Below are positions 17,741 through 31,400 of a stretch of 64,000 nucleotides of DNA, one piece after another; within the stretch, counting starts at the first letter, position 1, and each line of letters opens with the position of its first letter. The stretch is from positions 95,013,353 to 95,077,352 of the forward strand of contig OY804580.1 of assembly GCA_963680875.1 (NCBI GenBank), given 5' to 3'. The translations under genes were made by a program, and so were the position numbers. The stretch comes from Bathymodiolus brooksi (Eukaryota; Mollusca; Bivalvia; Mytilida; Modiolidae). The notes beneath the pieces are model-generated. The model was not told the DNA's origin, made no database searches, and saw only the letters and a program-made list of their open reading frames with translations.

Positions 17741-20580
17741 TGCTATGCTGACATCAGATGTGTTAGCTGCTTGACAGATACGTATTTTGTTATCTATGCT
17801 GATATCAGATGTGTTAGCTGCTTGACATATACCTGTCTTGTTTTCTATGCTGATATCAGATGTGTTAGCCCCTTGACAGATACCTGTCCTGTTTTCTATA
17901 TTGATATCAGATGTGTTAGTTGCTTGACCGGTACGCATCTTGTTATCTATGCTGGTATCAGATGTGTTAGCCGCTTGGTAGGTATGTGTTTTGTTTTCTA
18001 TACTGATATCAGATGTGTTAGCTGCTTGAGCGAAACCTGTCTTGTTTTCTATGCTGATATCAGATGTGTTAGCCACTTGGTGGATGTGTGTCCTGTTTTC
18101 TATACTGATATCAGATGTGTTAGCCCCTTGGTAGTTACGTCTTGTTTTCTATACTGACATCAGATGTGTTAGCTGCTTGACAGATACGTATTTTGTTATC
18201 TATGCTGATATATGATGTGCTAGCTGCTTAACATATACCTGTCTTGTTTGCTATGCTGGTATCAGATGTGTTAGCTGCTTAACATATACCTGTCTTGTTT
18301 TCTATGCTGATCTCAGATGTGTTAGCCGCTTGGTAGATACGTGTCTTGTTTTATATACTGATATCAGATGTGTTAGCCCCTTGACAGATACATGTCTTGT
18401 TTTCTATTCTGATATCAGATGTGCTAGCTTCTTGACAGGTACGCATCTTGTTATCTATACTGATATATGATATGCTAGTTGCTTGGCAGATACGTATCTT
18501 GTTTTCTATACTGATATCAGATGTGTTAGCCGCTTGGTAGGTATGTGTTTGTTTTCTATACTGATATCAGATGTGTTAGCTGCTTGACAGATACGTATGT
18601 TGTTATCTATACTGATATCAGATGTGTTAGCCGCTTGACAGATACATGTCTAGTTTTCTATGTTGATATCAGATGTGTTAGCCGCTTGGTAGATACGTGT
18701 CTTGTTTTATATACTGATATCAGATGTGTTAGCTGATTGACAGGTACGTATCTTGTTATCTATACTGATATCTCATGTGGTAGCCGCTTGACAGATACGT
18801 GTCTTGTTATCTACTGATATCAGGTGTGTTCGCCGCTTGGTAGATATGTGTTTTGTTTTCTATGCTGACATCAGATGTATTAGCTGTTTGACAGATACGT
18901 ATTTTGTTATCTATACTGAAATCAGATGTGTTAGCTGCTTGACAGATATGTATCTTGTTTTCTATACTGATATCAGATGTGTTAACCGCTTGGTAGATAC
19001 GTCTTGCTTGCTATGCTGACATCAGATGTGTTAGCTGCTTGACAGATGCGTATCTTGTTTTCTATGCTGATATCAGATGTGTTAACCGCTTGGTAGATAC
19101 GTCTTGCTTGCTATGCTGACATCAGATGTGTTAGCTGCTTGACAGATACGTATTTTGTTATCTATGCTGATATCAGATGTGTTAGCTGCTTGACATATAC
19201 CTGTCTTGTTTTCTATGCTGATATCAGATGTGTTAGCCCCTTGACCGATACCTGTCCTGTTTTCTATATTGATATCAGATGTGTTAGCTGCTTGACAGGT
19301 ACGCATCTTGTTATCTATACTGGTATCAGATGTGTTAGCCGCTTGGTAGGTATGTGTTTTGTTTTCTATACTGATATCAGATGTGTTAGCTGCTTGACAT
19401 ATACCTGTCTTGTTTTCTATGCTGATATCAGATGTGTTAGCCGCTTGGTAGGTATGTGTTTTGTTTTCTATACTGATATCAGATGAGTTAGCCCCTTGAC
19501 AGATACCTGTCCTGTTTTCTATATTGATATCAGATGTATTAGCTGCTTGACAGGTACGCATCTTGTTATCTATACTGGTATCAGATGTGTTAGCGCTTGG
19601 TAGGTATGTGTTTTGTTTTCTATACTGATATCAGATGTGTTAGCTGCTTGAGCGATACCTGTCTTGTTTTCTATGCTGATGTCAGATGTGTTAGCCACTT
19701 GGTGGATGTGTGTCTTGTTTTCTATACTGATATCAGATGTGTTAGCCCCTTGGTAGATACGTCTTGTTTTCTATACTGACATCAGATGTTTTAGCTGCTT
19801 GACAGATACGTATTTTGTTATCTATGCTGATATATGATGTGCTAGCTGCTTAACGTATACCTGTCTTGTTTTCTATGCTGGTATCAGATGTGTTAGCTGC
19901 TTAACATATACCTGTCTTGTTTTCTATGCTGATATCAGATGTGTTAGCCGCTTGGTAGATACGTGTCTTGTTTTATATACTGATATCAGATGTGTTAGCC
20001 CCTTGACAGATACATGTCTTGTTTTCTATTCTGATATCAGATGTGCTAGCTTCTTGACAGGTACGCATCTTGCTATCTATACTGATATATGATGTGCTAG
20101 TTGCTTGGCAGATACGTATCTTGTTTTCTATACTGATATCAGATGTGTTAGCCGCTTGGTAGGTATGTGTTTGTTTTCTATACTGATATCAGATGTGTTA
20201 GCTGCTTGACAGATACGTATGTTGTTATCTATACTGATATCAGATGTGTTAGCCGCTTGACAGATACATGTCTAGTTTTCTATGTTGATATCAGATGTGT
20301 TAGCCGCTTGGTAGATACGTGTCTTGTTTTATATACTGATATCAGATGTGTTAGCTGATTGACAGGTACGTATCTTGTTATCTATACTGATATCTCATGT
20401 GGTAGCCGCTTGACAGATACGTGTCTTGTTATCTACTGATATCAGGTGTGTTCGCCGCTTGGTAGATATGTGTTTTATTTTCTATGCTGACATCAGATGT
20501 ATTAGCTGTTTGACAGATACGTATTTTGTTATCTATACTGAAATCAGATGTGTTAGCCGCTTGACAGATACATGTCTAGT
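17741..20580. repeat. Higher-order duplication inside the array, left zone (shift 1,368 then 1,622 bp)
   Basis: Rare variant strings recur in the same order: 17771 onward matches 19139 onward (offset 1,368), and 18178-18950 matches 19800-20570 (offset 1,622). The offset change of 254 bp is close to five units, so the second copy gained about five monomers after duplication, or the first lost them. A shorter repeat of about 304 bp follows (20426 and 20730). Confidence 0.8.
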
Positions 20581-23500
20581 TTTCTATGTTGATATCAGAT
20601 GTGTTAGCCGCTTGGTAGATACGTGTTTTGTTTTATATACTGATATCAGATGTGTTAGCTTATTGACAAGTACGTATCTTGTTATCTATACTGATATCTC
20701 ATGTGGTAGCCGCTTGACAGATACGTGTCTTGTTATCTACTGATATCAGGTGTGTTCGCCGCTTGGTAGATATGTGTTTTGTTTTCTATGCTGACATCAG
20801 ATGTATTAGCTGTTTGACAGGTACGTATTTTGTTATCTATGCTGAAATTAGATGTGTTAGTCCCTTGACAAATACGTATCTTGTTTTCTATACTGATATC
20901 GGATGTGTTAACCGCTTGGTAGATACGTCTTGCTTTTTATGCTAACATCAGATGTGTTAGCAGCTTGACAGATACGTATTTTGTTAACTATGCTGATATC
21001 AGATGTGTTAGCTGCTTGACATATTCATGTCTTGTTTTATATGTTGATATCAGATGTGTTAGCCCCTTGACAGATACCTGTCTTGTTATTTATCCTGGTA
21101 TCAGATGTGTTAGCCGCTTGGTAGATATGTGTTTTGTTTTCTATATTGACATCAGATGTGTTAGCTGCTTGACAGATACGTATTTTGTTATCTATGCTGC
21201 TATCAGATGTGTTAGCTGCTTAACATATACCTGTCTTGTTTTCTATGCTGATATCAGATGTGTTAGACGCTTGATAGATACGTGTTTTGTTTTATATACT
21301 GATATCAGATGTGCTAGCTTCTTGACAGGTACGCATCTTGTTATCTATACTGATATATGATGTGTTAGTTGCTTGGCAGATAAGTATCTTGTTTTCTTTA
21401 CTGATATCAGATGTGTTAGCTGATTGACAGGTACGTAACTTGTTATCTATACTGATATCTCATGTGATAGCCGCTTGACAGATGCGTGTCTTGTTATCTA
21501 CTGATATCAGGTGTGTTCGCCGCTTGGTATATATGTGTTTTGTTTTCTATGCTGACATCAGATGTGCTAGCTGCTCAAAAGATACGTATCTTGTTATCTA
21601 CTGATATCAGGTGTGTTCGCCGCTAGGTAGATATGTGTTTTGTTTTCTATGCTGACATCAGATGTATTAGCTCTTTGACAGGTACGTATTTTGTTATCTA
21701 TGCTGAAATCAGATGTGTTAGCCCCTTGACAGATACGTATCCTGTTCTCTATACTGATATCGGATGTGTTAACCGCTTGGTAGATACATCTTGCTTTCTA
21801 TGCTAACATCAGATGTGTTAGCAGCTTGACAGATACGTATTTTGTTAACTATGCTGATATCAGATGTTTTAGCTGCTTGACATATTCATGTCTTGTTTTA
21901 TATGTTGATATCAGATGTGTTAGCCCCTTGACAGATACCTGTCTTGTTATCTATTCTGACATCAGATGTGTTAGCCGCTTGGTAGATATGTGTCTTGTTT
22001 TCTATACTGATATCAGATGTGTTAGCTGCTTGACAGATACGTATGTTGTTATCTATAGTGATATCAGATGTGTTACCTGCTTGACATATACCTGTCTTGT
22101 TTTCTATGTTGATATCAGATGTGTTAGCTGCTTGACAGGTACGTATCTTGTTATCTATACTGATATCTGATGTGGTAGCCGCTTGACAGATACGTGTCTT
22201 GTTATCTATGCTGATATCAGATGTGCTAGCCGCTTGGTAGATACGTGTCTTGTTTTATATACTGATATGAGATGTGTTAGCCCCTTGACAGATACGTATG
22301 TTGTTATCTATAGTGATATGAGATGTGTTAGCTGCTTGGTAGATACGTGTCTTGTGCTATATACTGATTTCAGATGTGTTAGCCCCTTGACAGATACTTG
22401 TCTTGTTTTCTATGCTGTTATCAGATGTGTTAGCTACTTGACAGGTACGAATCTTGTTATTTATGCTGATATATGATGTGCTAGCTGCTTGACAGATACG
22501 TATGTTGTTATCTATAGTGATATCAGATGTGTTAGCTGCTTGACAGATATCTGTCTTGTTTTCTATGTTGATATCAGATGTGTTAGCCGCTTGATAGATA
22601 CGTGTCTTCTTTTATATACTGATATCAGATGTGTTAGCTGATTGACGCGTACGTATCTTGTTTTCTATACTAATATATGATGTGGTAGCCGCTTCACCGA
22701 TACGTGTTTTGTTATTTATACTGATATACGATGTGATAGCCGCTTGACAGATACGTATCGTGTTTTATATACTGATATCAGGTGTGTTCACCGCTTGGTA
22801 GATATGTTTTTTGTTTTCTATGCTGACATCAGATGTGTTAGCTGCTCAAAAGATACGTATCTTGTTATCTACTGATACCAGGTGTGTTCGCCGCTTGGTA
22901 TATATGTGTTTTGTTTTCTATGCTGACATCAGATGTATTAGCTGTTTGACAGGTACGTATTTTGTTATCTATACTGAAATCAGATGTGTTAGCCCCTTGA
23001 CAGATACGTATCTTGTTTTCTATACTGATATCGGATGTGTTAACCGCTTGGTAGATACCTCCTGCTTGCTATGCTAACATCAGATTTGTTAGCAGCTTAA
23101 CAGATACGTATTTTGTTAACCATGCTGATATCAGATGTGCTAGCTGCTTGACATATGCATGTCTTGTTTTATATGTTGATATCAGATGTGTTAGCCCCTT
23201 GACAGATACCTGTCTTGTTATCTATACTGGTATCAGATGTGTTAGCCGCTTGGTAGATATGTGTTTTATTTTCTATTTTGATATCAGATGTGTTAGCTGC
23301 TTGACAGATACGTATGTTGTTATCTATAGTGATATCAGATGTGTTACATGCTTGACATATACCTGTCTTGTTTTCTATGTTGATATCAGATGTGTTAGCT
23401 GCTTGACAGGTACGTGTCTTGTTATCTATACTGATATCTGATGTGGTAGCCGCTTGGTAGATACGTGTCTTGTTTTATATACTGATATGAGATGTGTTAG

Positions 23501-25420
23501 CCCCTTGACAGATACGTATGTTGTTATCTATAGTGATATCAGATGTGTTAGCTGCTTGGTAGATACGTGTCTTGTTTTATATACTGATATCACATGTGTT
23601 AGCACCTTGACAGATACATGTCTTGTTTTCTATACTGATATCAGATGTGGTAGGTACTTGACAGGTACGAATTTTGTTAACTATACTGATATCTGATGTG
23701 GTAGCCCCTTGACAGATACGTATGTTGTTATCTATGGTGATATCAGATGTGTTATCTGCTTGGTATATACGTGTCATGTTTTATATACTGATATCATGTG
23801 TTAGCTGATTGACAGGTACGTATCTTGTTATCTATACTGATATCTGATGTTGCAGCCGCTTGACAGATACGTGTCTTGTTTTCTATGTTGATATTAGATG
23901 TTTTCGCCGCTTGGTAGATACGTGTCTTGTTTTATATACTGATATCAGATGTGTTAACTGATTGACAGGTACGTATCTTGTTATCTATACAGATATCTCA
24001 TGTGGTAGCCGCTTGACAGATACGTGTCTTGTTATCTATGCTGATAGCAGATGTGTTAACCGCTTGGTAGATACGTGTGTTGTTTTATATACTGATATCA
24101 GATGTGTTAGCTCCTTACCAGATACATGTCTTGTTTTCTATACTGATTTCAGATGTGTTATCTGCTTGACAGATACGTATGTTTTTATCTATACTGATAT
24201 CTCATGTGGTAGCCGCTTGACAGATACGTGTCTTGTTATCTACTGACCTCAGGTGTGTTCGCCGCTTGGTAGTTATGTGTTTTGTTTTCTATGCTGACAT
24301 CAGATGTGTTAGCTGCTTAAAAGATGCGTATCTTGTTATCTACTGATATCAGGTGTGTTCACCGTTTGGTAGATATGTGTTTTGTTTTCTATGCTGACAT
24401 CAGATTTATTAGCTGTTTGACAGGTACGTATTTTGTTATCTATGCTGAAATCAGATGTGTTAGCCCTTGACAGATACTTATTTTGTTTTCTATACTGATA
24501 TCGGATGTGTTAACCGCTTGGTAGATACGTCTTGCTTTCTATGCTAACATCAGATGTGTTAGCAGCTTGACAGATACGTATTTTGTTAACTATGCTGATA
24601 TCAGATGTGTTAGCTGCTTGACATATTCATGTCTTGTTTTAAATGTTGATATCAGATGTGTTAGCCCCTTGACAGATACCTGCCTTGTTTTCTATCCTGG
24701 TATCAGATGTGTTAGCCGTTTGGTAGATATATGGTTTGTTTTCTATACTGACATCAGATGTGTTAGCTGCTTGACAGATACGTATTTTGTTATCTATGCT
24801 GATATCAGATGTGTTAGCTGCTTAACATATACCTGTCTTGTTTTCTATGCTGATATCAGATGTGCTAGCTGCTTGGTAGATACGTGTCTTGTTTTATATA
24901 CTGATATCAGATGTCTTAGCCCCTTGACAGATACATGTCTTGTTTTCTATTCTGATATCAGATGTGCTAGCTTCTTGACAGGTACGCATCTTGTTATCTA
25001 TACTGATATATGATGTGCTAGTTGCTTGGCAGATACGTATCTTGTTTTCTATACTGATATAAGATGTGTTAGCCGCTTGGAAGGTATGTGTTTTGTTTTC
25101 TATTCTGATATCAGATGTATTAGCTGCTTGACAGATACGTATGTTGTTATCTATACTGATATCAGATGTGTTAGCCGCTTGACAGATACATGTCTTGTTT
25201 TCTAAACTGATATCAGATGTGTTAGCTGCTTGACAGGTACGCATCTTGTTATCCATGCTGATGTATGATGTGCTAGCTGCTTGACAGATACGTGTCTTGT
25301 TATCTACTGATATCAGGTGTGTTCTCCACTTGGTAGATATGTGTTTTGTTTTCTATGCTGACATTAGATGTGTTAGCTGCTCAAAAGATACGTATCTTGT
25401 TATCTATTGATATCAGGTGT
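18800..25420. repeat. Array zone marked by 49-bp units
   Basis: Units with TTATCTACTGATA in place of TTATCTATACTGATA (2-bp deletion) occur near 18811, 20431, 20735, 21495, 21597, 22868, 24237, 24335, 25302 and 25401, usually next to GGTGTGTTCGCCGCTTGG. I found none to the right of about 25.4 kb. Confidence 0.75.
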
Positions 25421-28400
25421 GTTCGCCGCTTGGTAGATATGTGTTTTGTTTTCTATGCTGACATCAGATGTGTTAGCCCCTTGACAGATACGTATCTTGT
25501 TTTCTATGCTGGTATCAGATGTGTTAGCCGCTTGGTAGATATGTGTTTTGTTTTCTATACTGATATCAGATGTGTTAGCTGCTTGACAGATACGTATGTT
25601 GTTATCTATAGTGATATCAGATGTGTTACCTGCTTGACATATACCTGTCTTGTTTTCTATAATGATATCATATGTGTTAGCTGATTGAGAGGTACGTATC
25701 TTGTTATCTATACTGATATCTGATGTAGTAGCCGCTTGACAGATACGTGTCTTGTTTTCTATGTTGATATTAGATGTTTTAGCCGCTTAGTAGATACGTG
25801 TCTTGTTTTATATACTGATATCAGATGTGTTAGCTGATTGACAGGTACGTATCTTGTTATCTATACTGATATCTCATGTGGTATCCGCTTGAGCGATACG
25901 TGTCTTGTTATCTATGCTGATATCAGATGTGTTAACCGCTTGGTAGATACGTGTCTTGTTTTATATACTGATATCAGATGTGTTAGCCCCTTGACAGATA
26001 CATGTCTTGTTTTCTATTCTGATATCATATGTGTTAGCTGCTTGACAGGTACGTATCTTGTTAACTATACTGATATCTGATGTGCTAGCTGCTTGACTGA
26101 TACGTATTTTGTTATCTATGCTGATATCAGATGTGTTAACTGCTTGACATATACCTGTCATGTTTTTTATGCTGATATCAGATGTGTTAGCCGGTTGGTA
26201 GATACGTGTCTTGTTTTATATACTGATATCAGATGTGTTAGCCCCTTGACAGATACATGTCTTGTTTGCTATTCTGATATCAGACGTGTTAGTTGCTTTA
26301 CAGGTACGCATCTTGTTATCTATACTAATATATGATGTGCTAGCTGCTTGACAGATACGTATCTTGTTTTCTATACTAACATCAGATGTGTTAGTTGCTT
26401 GAAAGATACGTATTTTGTTATCTATGCTGATATCAGATGTGTTAGCTGTTTGACATATATCTGTCTTGTTTTTTATGCTGATATCAGATGTGTTAGCTGC
26501 TTCACAGGTACGCATCTTGTTATCTATACTGATATATGATGTGTTAGCTGCTAGACATATACCTCTCTTCATTTCTATACTGACATCAGATGTGTTAGCT
26601 GCTTGACAGGTACGCATCTTGTTGTCTATGCTGATATATGATGCCCTAGCTGCTTGACAGATACGTATTTTGCTATCTATGCTGATATCAGATTTGTTAA
26701 CTACTTAACATATACCTGTCTTGTTTTTATGCTGATAGTGTTAGCCTCTTGGTAGATACGTGCCTTATTTTCTCTACTGATATCAGATGTGTTAGCTGCT
26801 TGACAGATACTTATCTTGTTTTCTATGTTGATATCAGATGTGTTAGCCGCTTGGTAGATACGTGTCTTGTTTTATATACTGATATCAGATGTGTTAGCTG
26901 ATTGTCAGGTACGTATCTTGTTATATATACTGATTTATGATGTGGTAGCCGGTTGACAGATACATTTCTTGTTATCTATTCTGATATATGATATGATAGC
27001 CGCTTGACAGATACGTATCTTGTTTACTATGCTGATATCAGATGTGTTAGCCGCTTGGTAGATATATGTTTTGTTTTCTATACTGCTATCAGATGTGTTA
27101 GCTGCTTGACAGATACGTATCTTGTTTTCTATTCTTATATCAGGTGTGTTCGCCGCTTGGTAAATATGCGTTTTGTTTTCTATACTGATATCAGATGTGT
27201 TAGACGCTTGGTAGATATGTGTTTTGTTTTCTACACTGATATCAGATGTGTTAGCTGCTTGACAGATACGTATCTTGTTTTCTATACTGATATCAGATGT
27301 GTTAGTCCCTTGACAGATACATGTCTTGTTTTCTATACTGATATCAGAGGTGTTAGCTGCTTGACAGGTAGGCATGTTGTTATCTATACTGATATATGAT
27401 GTGCTAGCTGCTTGACAGATACGTATCTTGTTTTCTATGCTAACATCAGATGTGTTAGTTGCTTGACAGATACGTATCTTGTTATCTATGCTGATATCAG
27501 ATGTGTTAGCCGCTTGGTAGATATATGTTTTGTTTTCTATACTGTTGTCAGATGTGTTAGCTGCTTGACAGATACGTAGCTTGTTTTCTATACTGATATC
27601 AGGTGTGTTCGCCGCTTGGTAGATATGCGTTTTGTTTTCTATACTGATATCAGATGTGTTAGACGCTTGGTAGATATGTGTTTTGTTTTCTATACTGATA
27701 TCAGATGTGTTAGCCCCTTGACAGATACATGTTTTGTTTTCTATTCTGATATCAGATGTGTTAGGTGCTTGACAGGTACGTATCTTGTTAACTATACTGA
27801 TATTTGATGTAGTAGCCCCTTGACAGATACGTATGTTGTTATCTATGGTGATATCATATGTGTTAGCTGCTTGGTAGATACGTGTTTTGTTTTATATACT
27901 GATATCAGATGTGTTAGCCCCTTGACAGATACATGTCTTGTTTTCTATATTGATATCAGATGTGGTAGGTGCTTGACAGGTACGAATTTTGTTAACTTTA
28001 CTGATATTTGATGTGGTAGCCCCTTGAAAGATACGTATGTTGTTATCTATGGTGATATCAGATGTGTTAGCTGCTTGGTATATACGTGTCTTGTTTTATA
28101 TACTGATATCAGATGTGTTAGCGCTTGACAGATACATGTCTTGTTTTCTATGCTGATATCAGATGTATTAACTGCTTGACAGGTACGTATCTTGTTAACT
28201 ATGCTGATATATGATGTGCTAGCTGCTTGACAGATATGTATGTTGTTATCTATGCTGATATTAGATGCGTTAACTGCTTGACATATACCTGTCTTGTTTT
28301 TTTATGCTGATAGTGTTCGCCTCTTGACAGATACATGTCTTGTTTTCTATACTGATATCAGATGTGTTAGTTGCTTGACAGGTACGTATCTTGTTAACTA

Positions 28401-31400
28401 TGCTGATATCAGATGTGTTAGCCCCTTGACAGATACATGTCTTGTTTTCTATACTGATATCAGATGTGTTAGCTGCTTGAAGGGTACGCATGTTTTTATC
28501 TATACTAATATATGATCTGCTATCTGCTTGACAGATACGTATCTTGTTTTCTATGCTAACATCAGATGTGTTAGTTGCTTGACAGATACGTATTTTGTTA
28601 TCTATGCTGATATCAGATGTGTTAGCTGCTTGACATATACCTGTCTTGTTTTCTATATTGATATCAGATGTGTTAGCTGCTTGACAGGTACGCATGTTGT
28701 TATCTATACTGATATATGATGTGCTAGCTGCTTGACAGATACGTATCTTGTTTTTTATACTCATATCAGATGCGCTAGCTGCTTGCCAGATACGTATCTT
28801 GACTTCTATACTGATATCAAATGTGTTAGTCCCTTGACAGATACATGTCTCGTTTTCTATACTGATATCAGATGTATTAGCTGCTTGACAGGTACGTATC
28901 TTGTTAACTATGCTGATATATGATGTGCTAGCTGCTTGACAGATACGTATTTTGTTTTCTATGCTGATATCAGATGCGCTAGCTGCTTGACATATACCTG
29001 TCTTGTTTTTTTATGCTGATAGTGTTAGCCTCTTGACAGATACATGTCTTGTTTTCTATACTGATATCAGATGTGTTAGCTGCTTGACAGGTACGCATGT
29101 TGTTATCTATACTGATATATGATGTGCTAGCTGCTTGACAGATACGTATCTTGTTTTCTATACTGCTATCAATTGTGTTAGCCCCTTGACATATACGTAT
29201 ATTGTTATCCATAGTGATATCAGATGTGTTAGCTGCTTGACAGATACCTGTTTTGTTTTCTATTTTGATTTCAGATGTGTTAGCCACTTGGTAGATACGT
29301 GTCTTCTTTTATATACTGATATCAGATGTGGTAGCTGATTGACATGTACGTATCTTGTTATCTATACTGATATCTGATGTGGTAGCCGCTTGACAGATAC
29401 GTGTCTTGTTATTTATACTGATATATGATGTGATAGCCGCTTGACAGACACGTATCTTGTTTTCTATACTGATATCAGGTGTGTTCGCCGCTTGGTAGAT
29501 ATGTGTTTTATTTTCTATACTGACATCAGATGTGTTAGCTGCTTGACAGATACGTATTTTGTTATCTATGCTGATATCAGATGTGTTAGCTGCTTGACAT
29601 ATACCTGTCTTGTTTCTATGCTGATATCAGATGTGTTAGTCCCTAGACAGATACCTGTCTTGTTTTCTATACTGATATCAGATGTGTTAGCTGCTTGAAA
29701 GGTATGCATCTTGTTATTTATACTGATATATGATGTGTTAGCTGCTTGACAAATACGTATCTTGTGTTCTATACTGATCTCAGATGTGTTAGCCACTTGG
29801 TAGGTATGTGTTTTGTTTTCTATACTGATATCAGATGTGTTAGGTGCTTGACAGGTACGTATCTTGTTAACTATACTGATATTTGATGTGGTAGCCCCTT
29901 GACAGATACGTATGTTGTTATCTATGGTGATATCAGATGTGTTAGCTGCTTGGTAGATACGTGTTTTGTTTTATATACTGATTTCAGATGTGTTAGCCCC
30001 TTGACAGATACATGTCTTGTTTTCTATATTGATATCAGATGTGATAGGTGCTTGACAGGTACCAATTTTGTTAACTATACTGATATTTGATGTGGTAGCC
30101 CCTTGACAGATACGTATGTTGTCATCTATGGTGATATCAGATGTGTTAGCTGCTTGGTATATACGTGTTTTGTTTTATATACTGATATCAGATATGTTAG
30201 CGGCTTGACAGATACGTATCTTGTTTTCTATGCTAACATCAGATGTGTTAGTTGCTTGACAGATACGTATTTTGTTATCTATGCTGATATCAGATGTGTT
30301 AGCTGCTTGACATATACCTGTCTTGTTTTCTATATTGATATCAGATGTGTTAGCTGCTTGACAGGTACGCATCTTGTTATCTATGCTGATATATGATGTG
30401 CTAGCTGCTTGACAGATACGTATCTTCTTTTTATACTGATATCAGATATGGTAGCTGCTTGCCAGATACGTATCTTGACTTCTATACTGATATCAAATGT
30501 GTTAGTCCCTTGACAGATACATGTCTCGTTTTCTATACTGATATCAGATGTATTAGCTGCTTGACAGGTACGTATCTTGTTAACTATGCTAATATATGAT
30601 GTGCTAGCTGCTTGACAGATACGTATTTTGTTTTCTATGCTGATATCAGATGCGTTAGCTGCTTGACATATACCTGTCTTGTTTTTTATGCTGATAGTGT
30701 TAGCCTCTTGACAGATACATGTCTTGTTTTCTATACTGATATCAGATGTGTTAGCTGCTTGACAGGTACGCATGTTGTTATCCATACTGATATATGATGT
30801 GGTAGCTGCTTGACAGATACGTATCGTGTTTTCTATACTGCTATCAATTGTGTTAGCCCCTTGACATATACGTATATTGTTATCCATAGTGATATCAGAT
30901 GTGTTAGCTGCTTGACAGATACCAGTCTTATTTTCTATTTTGATTTCAGATGTGTTAGCCACTTGGTAGATACGTGTCTTGTTTTCTATACTTATATCAG
31001 ATGTATTAGCTGCTTGGCAGGTACGTATCTTGTTAACTATGCTGATATATGATGTGCTAGCTGCTTGACAGATACGTATGTTGTTATCTATGCTGATATT
31101 AGATGCGTTAACTGCTTGACATATACCTGGTTTTTTTTATGCTGATAGTGTTCGCCTCTTGACAGATTCATGTCTTGTTTTCTATACTGATATCAGATGT
31201 GTTAGCTGCTTGACGGGTACGCAGGTTTTTATCTATACTAATATATGATCTGCTGTCTGCTTGACAGATACGTATCTTGTTTTCTATGCTAACATCAGAT
31301 GTGTTAGTTGCTTGACAGATACGTATTTTGTTATCTATGCTGATATCAGATGTGTTAGCTGCTTGACATATACCTGTCTTGTTTTCTATATTGATATCAG

